A stretch of DNA of 64,000 nucleotides, taken from NCBI RefSeq assembly GCF_902859855.1, contig NZ_CADIKH010000020.1:62001-126000 (forward strand), written 5' to 3'. The first letter of the stretch is position 1; each line of letters starts with the position of its first letter. The stretch comes from Paraburkholderia humisilvae (GTDB taxonomy: Bacteria > Pseudomonadota > Gammaproteobacteria > Burkholderiales > Burkholderiaceae). The notes below the pieces were generated by a model. It did not search any database, was not told where the DNA came from, and saw only the letters and a list, made by a program, of their open reading frames with translations. Below are positions 18,615-26,433 of the stretch, piece by piece. Both the position numbers and the translations under genes were made by a program.

Positions 18615-20057
18615 ATGAGTCTTCATCCGAACACCCTGCCGCCCACCCTGCCCGCCAGCGACGATGCGAAGCGCGGCGCCGCCAGACGCGCACTCAAGCG
18701 CGTCGTGGGCTGGACGCTCGCCGTTGTCGTGGCTGGATGCGCCGCGTTTGCCGCTTACGCGGCGGTCTACCCGGAGCGGATGCCGCTCGCGATCGGCACC
18801 GTCGTTGAAGACATCACCGGCGCGAATCCTCAACCGGTCCATCTTCTTTTGCCGCCGCAGGCGCCGTTGAGCGCCGTCGCGCAACTGGGCCGGCAGATTT
18901 TCTACGACACGTCGCTGTCCGCATCGGGCAAACAGTCGTGCGCGTCGTGCCATAGTCCGCAACATGCGTACGGCCCGGCGAACAATCTCGAAGTGCAGCT
19001 TGGCGGTCCGCACATGACCGACGTCGGTTACCGTCCGCCGCCGTCGCTCGCTTATCTGTACCGTCAGGCGCCGTTCAGCATCGGCCCCGACCAGAACGAT
19101 ATGGATGCCGCGCCGGTTTCGCTCCAGCAGCTCGCGGCCAGCGCGGCGGGCGTGCAGCGTGCGGTGAAGAGTGCCGGCGTCGCGCCGGCTGCGCCGGCGA
19201 TGGTGCCGCAAGGCGGGCTCTTCTGGGACGGCCGCGCGAGCACGCTGCAAGACCAGGCGATCGGGCCGATGCTCAATCCGGTCGAAATGGCCAATGCGAG
19301 CGTCGAGGACGTCGCACACAAGCTGGTCGCCGCGAAGTACGTCGATCAGTTCAAGATGCTGTTCGGCAACTCGATCGCGAACCGTCCGGACCTGCTGGTC
19401 ACTGAAGCGATGTTCGCGGTGGGCCGCTACCAGTACGAAGACCCGTCATTCCATCAGTTCACGAGCAAATACGACTACTGGCTGCAAGGCAAGGCGCACC
19501 TCACGCAGGCCGAACTGCGCGGTCTGCATCTGTTCAACGACCCGGACAAGGCGAATTGCGCCGGCTGCCACCTGAGCAAGCCGACCTCCGACGGCTTGCC
19601 GCCGCTCTTCACCGATACGCAATACGAAGCGCTCGGCGTACCGCGCAATCACAACCTGCCGATGAACCGGAACGCGAACTTCTATGACATGGGCGTGTGC
19701 GGTCCCTTCCGCGACGATGTGAAGGACCTCACGCAATACTGCGGGATGTTCCTCACCCCGACGCTGCGCAACGTCGCGACGCGCCATGTGTTCTTCCACA
19801 ACGGCGTCTATCACGACCTGAAGCAGGTGATGGACTTCTATAACCTGCGCAATACGAGCCCGGACAAGATCTATCCGCACGACGCTTCGGGCAAGGTCGA
19901 AAAGTACGACGATCTGCCGGCGAAGTACCAGGCGAATATCGACGTCGCCGACGCGCCGTTCGACCGTAAGTTCGGCGACAAGCCGGCCATGACCGACGAT
20001 GAGATTCAGGACATCATCGCGTTCATGAATACGCTGACCGACGGTTACAAGCCTTAA
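18615..20057 (+). CDS. Di-heme cytochrome c peroxidase / MauG family protein
   Basis: The 480-residue protein has a basic N-terminus, a single membrane anchor (about residues 30-50) and two c-type haem sites, CASCH at 109-113 and CAGCH at 315-319, each at the head of a cytochrome domain. FYDTSLSASGKQSCASC and FWDGRASTLQDQA are characteristic of bacterial di-haem peroxidases and MauG relatives. It is expected in the periplasm, anchored to the inner membrane. The start at 18615 lacks a clear ribosome site. The gene follows the phosphoesterase gene with a terminator between them; no maturation target is apparent nearby. Confidence 0.85.
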   Translation: MSLHPNTLPPTLPASDDAKRGAARRALKRVVGWTLAVVVAGCAAFAAYAAVYPERMPLAIGTVVEDITGANPQPVHLLLPPQAPLSAVAQLGRQIFYDTSLSASGKQSCASCHSPQHAYGPANNLEVQLGGPHMTDVGYRPPPSLAYLYRQAPFSIGPDQNDMDAAPVSLQQLAASAAGVQRAVKSAGVAPAAPAMVPQGGLFWDGRASTLQDQAIGPMLNPVEMANASVEDVAHKLVAAKYVDQFKMLFGNSIANRPDLLVTEAMFAVGRYQYEDPSFHQFTSKYDYWLQGKAHLTQAELRGLHLFNDPDKANCAGCHLSKPTSDGLPPLFTDTQYEALGVPRNHNLPMNRNANFYDMGVCGPFRDDVKDLTQYCGMFLTPTLRNVATRHVFFHNGVYHDLKQVMDFYNLRNTSPDKIYPHDASGKVEKYDDLPAKYQANIDVADAPFDRKFGDKPAMTDDEIQDIIAFMNTLTDGYKP

Positions 20058-20163
20058 CGCGAGCCTTAACGCGACACGGATCGCGCAACACGAGCAGACG
20101 CCATCCGCGGACGCGGGCGCTGGTGTGCCGGGCCATGCGGGCATCGCCCGCTGGAGGGTCCGC

Positions 20164-20604
20164 TCAGGCTGCTGAAAACCGGGCCTGAGCGCCGCCGTCA
20201 GCCGCCTCGTTGAGCACCGCGGCAAGAATCATCGCACTCGCGTTGAGCGGCGCGGGACGGCCCCGGCGCGGCTTGAACACCGGGTCGCCGACCTGAATCG
20301 CCTGCCCGCTCATCGCACACACGCCATTCACGCGCGCGCGCGCCGCATGCCACAGCTGGTCGCCGTATGAGCAGTGCGTCGCGTCGCGCCATGCGATCGT
20401 CGCGGTCGCGGAAGTCGGCCGCTCGATCAGGCACACCTGCGCGTCGAAGCGCTCGCCCGCGATCGGCAACCGGTAGTTCCTGCGTTCGAACTGCACGTGC
20501 AACGCCGCAAGCCGCGTGACCGCAGGGTCTGTACGACCCGACATCAAAGAGAGCAAACCGATGGTTTGCCGCCACGGATCGCACATATTCATCTTGACCA
20601 GCAT
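20164..20604 (-). CDS. DUF3331 domain protein
   Basis: The 146-residue protein resembles DUF3331, a family I know mainly from Burkholderia-type bacteria. Its C-terminal half holds the typical pattern: ATIAWRDATHCSYGDQLW, then GVCAMSGQAIQVGDPVF with Cys residues, then APLNASAMILA. The function is unknown; the Cys/His arrangement could bind metal. GAGGTGATCC sits just upstream of the ATG at 20604. It is the last gene of a likely three-gene unit after the AraC regulator and a 61-residue protein (28-base gap). Confidence 0.75.
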   Translation of the reverse strand: MLVKMNMCDPWRQTIGLLSLMSGRTDPAVTRLAALHVQFERRNYRLPIAGERFDAQVCLIERPTSATATIAWRDATHCSYGDQLWHAARARVNGVCAMSGQAIQVGDPVFKPRRGRPAPLNASAMILAAVLNEAADGGAQARFSAA

Positions 20605-20632
20605 GGATCACCTCGTTGTCAGGAAGTGCAGA

Positions 20633-20818
20633 TCAACCGGCTTTGCGCCGGCCGCCGACGACGCACCAGTTGAGAAAGCGCGCGTGCCGGCGCGCCGCGA
20701 CGCGTGGCGGTAGCGTGTACGGCTGCGGCAACGCCAGTGCAGCCGGTTTGCGATAAACGATCGGCTGCGCCGGTGCAAGCAACGCGTCGACGGCAACCGA
20801 TGATTCAGGTTTGCTCAT
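20633..20818 (-). CDS. Small hypothetical protein (61 aa)
   Basis: The ATG at 20818 has GGAG 9 nt upstream; an earlier in-frame ATG overlaps that site and is less likely. The product, MSKPESSVAVDAL to GGRRKAG, is Pro/Ala-rich with a basic C-terminus (RVAARRHARFLNW) and no signal or membrane segment. It lies between the AraC-family gene (46-base gap) and the DUF3331 gene (28-base gap), all on the minus strand, so co-transcription is likely. I recognise no family. Confidence 0.6.
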   Translation of the reverse strand: MSKPESSVAVDALLAPAQPIVYRKPAALALPQPYTLPPRVAARRHARFLNWCVVGGRRKAG

Positions 20819-20864
20819 TGTTTTCATCTCCGGAATTTGTTGTTCGGCCGGACCACTCACCGGC

Positions 20865-21827
20865 TCATTGATGACTGACGTTCGTCTTCACCTTCCAGCA
20901 ATACGGCGTATCGCCGACGAACCGTTTGAAAACAGCGGTGAAATGCGACTGCGAGCGAAACCCGCAGCTCAGCGCAACGTCCAGCATGCTGTGCTTCGAA
21001 CGCGTCAACAGTTGTTGCGCGTGCTCGATCCGGCGGCGCAGCAAGTATTCATGCGGACGCAGTCCGGTCGCGCGACGGAACTGCGCAGCGAAATGCATGC
21101 GCGTGAGCCCCGCGCTCTGCGCCATGTCGGCAAGACCGATCGAGTCGGACAAATGGGCCTCGATAAACTCGATCGTGCGGCGCATGCGCCACTGCGGCAA
21201 CGCGGCCGCTTCACGCGTTTGACGCGCGACCGCGGTGAAGTGGCGCGACACGAGCCGCGACACGATCGCGAGGCACACGCTATCGGTGAAAAGCTTGCCG
21301 GACGACGCATCGGTCGAATGCGACACCGCCAGCGCCTGCGCGAGACGCTCGAGGGTCGGGTCCCGCTGGATACGCGGATCGCCCAGCACGATTTCCCCGC
21401 CATGCGCCTGCCCGAACAGATCCTCGAAGCATTCGGCGAGCGCCTGCTGCGAAACGAACAGATGCAGCACGTCGGCCGGCGACTCGAAACATACGCTGAC
21501 CGGCACCGACGGTGCGGTGACCTGCACGGCGCCCGCCGTCACGCGGCCGGAAACGATCGTACGTCCTGCGTACTCGAAACTGAGCGACGTGCATTTCAGG
21601 TTCAGCCCGATGCAGTGATATTCCGCGTGCCCCTGGTGCGACGCCTCGAACGACCCGGCTTCATTGCGCGTCCAGCGCGCGACGGTCATTTCGCCGTACG
21701 GAAGCAGATCGTGGGTCTCGTCGACCACGGGGTAGCGCCAGTGATGCTCGGGATGGATCGGGTTGCCGTTTATTTTGCGCACGGCGACCGTGGCGATTTC
21801 AGTCTGGTTAGTCGACAAGGCAATCAT
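20865..21827 (-). CDS. AraC-family transcriptional regulator
   Basis: The C-terminal 100 residues form the paired helix-turn-helix domain of AraC proteins: SIGLADMAQSAGLTRMHFAAQFRRATG, then the second helix pair ending LDVALSCGFRSQSHFTAVFKRFVGDTP. The N-terminal 200 residues are a ligand-binding or dimerisation domain resembling those with a C-terminal YCW ending. The start may be the ATG at 21827 (320 residues) or at 21854; neither has a strong site. It may control the small protein and DUF3331 gene downstream; the effector is unknown. Confidence 0.85.
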   Translation of the reverse strand: MIALSTNQTEIATVAVRKINGNPIHPEHHWRYPVVDETHDLLPYGEMTVARWTRNEAGSFEASHQGHAEYHCIGLNLKCTSLSFEYAGRTIVSGRVTAGAVQVTAPSVPVSVCFESPADVLHLFVSQQALAECFEDLFGQAHGGEIVLGDPRIQRDPTLERLAQALAVSHSTDASSGKLFTDSVCLAIVSRLVSRHFTAVARQTREAAALPQWRMRRTIEFIEAHLSDSIGLADMAQSAGLTRMHFAAQFRRATGLRPHEYLLRRRIEHAQQLLTRSKHSMLDVALSCGFRSQSHFTAVFKRFVGDTPYCWKVKTNVSHQ

Positions 21828-22118
21828 GAGCGGCCTGCACGAAGTGGGTGTCATGCGATACGGGAACAACGATCCCCGCGCTCACTCAAAGTTATCCGAA
21901 CCGACACGGACGAACTAGCCCTACAAAGGATTGGCATGAGCCACTGTTGGTTTGGCTGACTCATCTGCAGGTTTAGTTTTCTAAACCGATTTGTGTACTG
22001 CGCGCATTCGGATTAGCCGATGCCGGTAATCGATGCGGCCAATCCGTGGTCTGACGTTAACCGATCGCCGCACACACACGAGCCCGTCGCACCTTGTCGC
22101 GCGCCGCCGCGAGCCCCA

Positions 22119-22379
22119 TCACAGGCCGCTGGTCTGGAAATGTTCAATACACTGGCCGGCTGCCACCGCGCGCCGCAACCAGGTCGGCATGTCGCCCGAT
22201 CCGGTCCATGTATTGCCATATGCATCCCGATAGCGAATGGCATTCAATTCGCGCCTGTCGTCGATCAGCGCCTGTTCGAGCGCGTCTAACGTAATGCCGG
22301 TTTCCTTCATCCGGCGCCGTATCCAGCGAATCAGGCGATCACGCGCCTCGCCTTCGAGAGGATGTACTGCGCGGGTCAT
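22119..22379 (-). CDS. H-NS family small nucleoid protein
   Basis: The 86-residue protein ends in the H-NS DNA-binding pattern YRDAYGNTWTGSGDMPTWL, in which the GSGDMP loop contacts the minor groove of AT-rich DNA. The N-terminal 40 residues form a short charged helix (RDRLIRWIRRRMKETG), much smaller than the coiled-coil dimerisation domain of full H-NS. It may therefore act as a modulator of other H-NS proteins. CAGGAG lies 7 nt upstream of the ATG at 22379. Such paralogues are common near acquired DNA in Burkholderia. Confidence 0.82.
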   Translation of the reverse strand: MTRAVHPLEGEARDRLIRWIRRRMKETGITLDALEQALIDDRRELNAIRYRDAYGNTWTGSGDMPTWLRRAVAAGQCIEHFQTSGL

Positions 22380-23497
22380 GCAGGCTCCTGAATAATTTTG
22401 TGAAGATAATAAGGGCTCACCATCGGCTGCGAAAAGCGCGCGCAGGCATGCCCATTCAGACCAATTCGGAAAGGTTCAAGCCCAAATGTTGGCTGCGAAT
22501 GAACGCACCGTTCGCGCACAGACGACGGCTGTTTCATTCCGGGCAAGCGGCGCTGCGCGCCGTCGCATTGTCATTGCGGCGAGATTACCGGCAGTCGCGG
22601 CCCATCCCTTTGCCGAACAGCACGTGCCACTTCGAATATGCACGTCCAGCGGTCACGCACGCGAAGCAGCTTCGCATCCCGTACGAACCCGCTAAGGCCT
22701 GTGGACCGCGCGATACCCGACGATCGCGGGGCAAGTATCTTGTGCGAACGGGCATGCGATGCACTCGAATCGTGCAATTTAGACAAATCGTCGATGCAAC
22801 TAAAAGACGGCCATTACCCAATGACTACACTCATTCCGACGAGGTACGCGCCCGGCGAGGCGCAGGTAAACAGCAGGCGGAACGGGACTCAGCACGTTGC
22901 GCCCATGCGCGCCGGCGTGAATCGTCGACAGGCGTGTGAAGAGAAAGCGCGCATCGCCGAATCGCACGCGTGAGCGTCAGGAGGACGCTGCAGCGGGCGT
23001 CGAATCCATCGCGCGACGCGCCGCATTGTACGCATGCGTACAATGCGGTCCGCGCGCGTGGCTCACGAGCGGCCGCACCGTGAGCGGAATGTAGCGCCGC
23101 AGCAGTCGCGGGCTGCTGCATTGCATACGCGGTGCACGGCGCGGACACGTATTGCATCGGGCGTACACGCGGATGCCGCGGCTAGCGCCGCCGCGCAACG
23201 GCGGTGGTGCGGCACGCGCTTGTCCGTTTTAATTCATCTGTGTTTATCCGGCCGTGCGGCGCGCGAGCGCACTGCGAGGCCGTCCGACAAACCGACCACT
23301 GCCGATTTTGTCAAAGCCACCGAGGTATGCCGGGCCCTGCCCGACTTCTCGCCGGGCGCACGGCCATGCTATATATCGCGCTTTTGACGGAAAGCGGTGC
23401 CGGCATTCGCGGCAACGCGTCCGCCCCGAATACTTCTATCTTCTGTCACACCGCGCGGGTGCTTCGGGCACAGCCGCGGTGCGCTCTTCATGTTGCC
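22380..23497. other. Long intergenic region upstream of the sensor kinase
   Basis: About 1.1 kb with no gene I can support; open frames on both strands have no family resemblance or convincing start sites. It contains a perfect 28-bp palindrome (23021-23048) and two smaller hairpins: GCTCAC/GTGAGC at 23061-23085 and GCAGCAG/CTGCTGC at 23099-23119. Part of the last 300 bases could be coding if the kinase starts further upstream. Confidence 0.6.
23021..23048. promoter_or_regulatory. Perfect 28-bp palindrome
   Basis: CCGCATTGTACGCA is followed directly by its exact reverse complement, with no loop. Its symmetry points to a protein-binding site for a dimer rather than an RNA terminator; there is no U-run. 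It lies about 450 bases upstream of the sensor kinase and away from the H-NS gene. Confidence 0.6.
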
Positions 23498-25705
23498 GTG
23501 AAAGTCCACAGACGCGCATTTAAACAGGTGCGCCGCCCCGACGCTCGCGCGCTCCGGATCCTCGCAGCGGTGCTCGGGTCCGCTGTGTTCGCAGCCGACG
23601 TGTTGATACGGCGGCACTTCACGGTCGCCGTTCTGTATGTCCTCGTGATCCTGTTCGTCGCCATGACCGGATCGAGGCGAGCGACGCTCGCCGCCGCATG
23701 GACCTGCGCGGCGCTGACCGTGATCGCGCCTGCACTATCGCATTTCAGCTGCGTCGCCGGTGACGCCGGCGTGCGCAGCGCGTTGAGCGTCATCGCGATC
23801 GCGGTCACGACACTGATCGCGGTACGCCACCAGACGAGCAACGCGCACCTGATCGAGCAGATCCACCTGCTCAACCTGACCCATGACGCGATCGTGATCT
23901 ACGACATGAAAGACCGCATCGCGTTCTGGAGCCACGGCGCCGAGGACCTGTACGGATGGCCCGCGCATCGTGCGCTCAGGCAACCGATTCACGAACTCAC
24001 GCAAACGCGCTTTCCCGCCGCCAGCGCCGAGGTCCGCGAAGCATTGCTGCAAGTGGGCCGCTGGGACGGCGAAGTCGAACGCACGCGCCACGACGGCAAG
24101 GTCGTGATCATCGCGAGCCGACTTGCGCTGTTACGCGACGAACGCGGTAAACCACGCGCGGTGCTCGCGACCGACAACGACATTACCGGCCGCAAACATC
24201 TGCAAGCGGAATTGCAGCGCAAGCAGGACGAAATGAGCGCGATGCTCGAAGCGATCCCTGGCATGATCTGGGCCTCGACGCATGACGGCAAGGTCGAGCC
24301 CGTGAATCGCCGCTGGGACGCGTTCGACATCGCGCATGGCAACGCCGCACAAAACGGCCGCAGCCTGTGGCGCACACTCGTTCACCCGCATGATCTTCCC
24401 AGACTGGAAAATGACTGGCGCAGTGCAGTTGCGGGCGGCTCGCCGTTCGAGAGCACGGCGCGTCTGCGCCGCAAGGATGGGCTCTACCGCTGGATGCATC
24501 TATGCGCGGAGCCGCTGCGCGATACCGCAGGCCAGATCGTGCGCTGGTACGGCATCAATACCGATATCGAGGAATGCAAACGCGCGGAGGAAGCGCTCGA
24601 GCGCAGCGAGGCGTTTCTCGCCGAGGGCCAGCGCCTGTCGCGCACCGGCAGCATTGCGATGAAGCTCCCGGATGGTGAAATGCTCTGGTCCCAGGAGGCG
24701 TACCGCATTTTCGGCTATGCTGCGAACGTCGTTCCGAGCATGGATCTGATTCTCGCGCGCACGCACCCTGACGACATCGCGCTGGTGCGCCAGAGCTACC
24801 GGCAGGTACTCGCCGAAACTCCGTCAATCGATATCGAACACCGGCTGGTGATGCCAGACAGGTCCATCAAACACGTGCATTATGTCGCTCACCTCAGCGC
24901 CCGCCAGTCCGGGCGTTTCGAGTATGTCGGAGCCTTGATGGATGTGACCGAAACCAAACAGACCGAGGAGGCGCTCACCCGCTCGATGACCGAACTCGCG
25001 CATGTGACTCGTGTCACGATGCTCGGCGAGCTGACCGCGTCGATCGCGCACGAGGTCAGTCAGCCGATCGCCGCGATCGTCACCTGCGGTCATGCGGCGC
25101 TGCGCTGGCTCGACCGGCCACAGCCGGACCTGGCCGAGGCGCGCGAGGCGATCGACAAGGCGATCCGCAGCGCGAAGCGCGCGAGCGACATCGTTTGGCG
25201 CATCCGCTCGATGGCGCAAAAACGCGGCCCGTCGCATGCGGTGCTTGACCTGAATGCGCTCGTCGATGAATCGATCGAGCTCGTGCTGCATGAACTGCAT
25301 GATCATCAGGTCGAACTCGACATCGACTATGTGTCGCCGCCGCCGCAGATCAGCGGCGACCGTGTGCAGTTGCAACAGGTTTTGATCAACCTCATCATGA
25401 ATGGCACGCAGGCGATGGCGTCCGTCACCGGCCGCGCCAAACGGATGTGGGTCACGACGAGCATGGCCGATGCGCAGCACGCACACGTGATCGTCAAGGA
25501 CTCGGGCACCGGCATCAGCGCGGAGCATGCCAAAAGGCTGTTCGAGGCCTTTTTCACGACGAAGTCCGAGGGCATAGGCATCGGACTGTCGATCTGCCGT
25601 TCTATCGTCGAAGCGCATGGCGGCCATATCTGGGCCGAGTCGCCGCCGGAAGGCGGCGCCGTGCTGCAATTTACCTTGCCCGTATACGATGGGAGACAGC
25701 AATGA
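23498..25705 (+). CDS. PAS-domain sensor histidine kinase (FixL/TodS-like)
   Basis: Four membrane helices near the start (for example LRILAAVLGSAVFAADVLI) are followed by three PAS domains, each with a PAC-type end such as RAVLATDNDITGRKHLQ. The dimerisation domain carries the phosphoacceptor His in ASIAHEVSQPIAAIV (about residue 517). The ATPase domain shows the N box (QVLINLIMNGTQA), G1 (DSGTGIS) and G2 (GIGIGLSICRSI). The start is uncertain: GTG at 23498 is used because coding character fades upstream, but the frame is open to 23204. It overlaps the response-regulator gene by 4 nt (ATGA), so the two are a coupled pair. Confidence 0.85.
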   Translation: MKVHRRAFKQVRRPDARALRILAAVLGSAVFAADVLIRRHFTVAVLYVLVILFVAMTGSRRATLAAAWTCAALTVIAPALSHFSCVAGDAGVRSALSVIAIAVTTLIAVRHQTSNAHLIEQIHLLNLTHDAIVIYDMKDRIAFWSHGAEDLYGWPAHRALRQPIHELTQTRFPAASAEVREALLQVGRWDGEVERTRHDGKVVIIASRLALLRDERGKPRAVLATDNDITGRKHLQAELQRKQDEMSAMLEAIPGMIWASTHDGKVEPVNRRWDAFDIAHGNAAQNGRSLWRTLVHPHDLPRLENDWRSAVAGGSPFESTARLRRKDGLYRWMHLCAEPLRDTAGQIVRWYGINTDIEECKRAEEALERSEAFLAEGQRLSRTGSIAMKLPDGEMLWSQEAYRIFGYAANVVPSMDLILARTHPDDIALVRQSYRQVLAETPSIDIEHRLVMPDRSIKHVHYVAHLSARQSGRFEYVGALMDVTETKQTEEALTRSMTELAHVTRVTMLGELTASIAHEVSQPIAAIVTCGHAALRWLDRPQPDLAEAREAIDKAIRSAKRASDIVWRIRSMAQKRGPSHAVLDLNALVDESIELVLHELHDHQVELDIDYVSPPPQISGDRVQLQQVLINLIMNGTQAMASVTGRAKRMWVTTSMADAQHAHVIVKDSGTGISAEHAKRLFEAFFTTKSEGIGIGLSICRSIVEAHGGHIWAESPPEGGAVLQFTLPVYDGRQQ

Positions 25706-26400
25706 GCAGTGAAACCGCCAACGAACCCGTCAATGTCGCGGACAACGCGATCGTCTACGTCGTCGACGATGACGAGTCGATGCGCGATGCCGTCAGCACG
25801 TTACTGCGTTCGATCGGCCTGAGAGTGAAGACCTTCTCGTGCTCGCAGGATTTCCTCGCGGCCGACCGGCCGGACGTGCCGGCCTGCCTGATCCTCGACG
25901 TGCGCCTCAAAGGGCAAAGCGGACTCGCGGTGCAGGAACAGATTGCCGCGCACCAGATCCGCATGCCGATCGTCTTCATGACCGCGCACGGTGACATTGC
26001 GATGTCGGTGAAAGCGATGAAAGCCGGCGCGCGCGATTTCCTCGCCAAACCGTTTCGCGACCAGGACATGCTCGACGCGGTCTCCGAGGCGCTCGCCGCC
26101 GATCAGCAGCGTCGCGCGGTGGACCTGTCGTTCGCGGGCCTGCGGCGCTGCTACGAGTCGCTGACGCCGCGCGAGCGCGAGGTGATGGCGCTGGTCGCGA
26201 GCGGCCTGCTGAACAAGCAGATCGCCGCCGAAATGAAGCTGAGCGAAATCACGGTGAAGATTTACCGCAGCCAGGCGATGAAGAAAATGGAAGCGCGCTC
26301 GCTCGCGGATTTCGTGCTGAAAGCCGAAGCGCTCGGCGTCAAGGCCGCGCTCGGCACGCCGTCGTTCGTCAGCGTCCGGACGTCGACGCCGCGGCCCTAG
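25702..26400 (+). CDS. FixJ/NarL-type response regulator
   Basis: The 232-residue protein has a receiver domain with VDDDESM (acidic pocket), phosphoacceptor Asp66 in LILDVRLKG, Thr in FMTAHGD and Lys in FLAKPF. A LuxR-type helix-turn-helix follows at about 150-195: LTPREREVMALVASGLLNKQIAAEM. It should be phosphorylated by the kinase whose gene overlaps it by 4 nt and should activate transcription; targets are not evident here. Six of the last ten residues are Ser, Thr or Pro. Confidence 0.92.
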   Translation: MSSETANEPVNVADNAIVYVVDDDESMRDAVSTLLRSIGLRVKTFSCSQDFLAADRPDVPACLILDVRLKGQSGLAVQEQIAAHQIRMPIVFMTAHGDIAMSVKAMKAGARDFLAKPFRDQDMLDAVSEALAADQQRRAVDLSFAGLRRCYESLTPREREVMALVASGLLNKQIAAEMKLSEITVKIYRSQAMKKMEARSLADFVLKAEALGVKAALGTPSFVSVRTSTPRP

Positions 26401-26410
26401 CGATCGCTGG

Positions 26411-26430
26411 CGCACGCACACGCGCGTGCG
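26411..26430. terminator. Small inverted repeat between convergent genes
   Basis: CGCACGC and GCGTGCG with a 6-nt loop lie in the 33-base gap between the response regulator and the phosphotransferase gene. The position suits a bidirectional terminator, but there is no U-run. Confidence 0.3.
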
Positions 26431-26433
26431 GGC

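Noticed and set aside
22400..22939. Open frames on both strands in the gap before the sensor kinase
   Set aside because: No ribosome sites, no recognisable motif and poor amino-acid composition; treated as intergenic.
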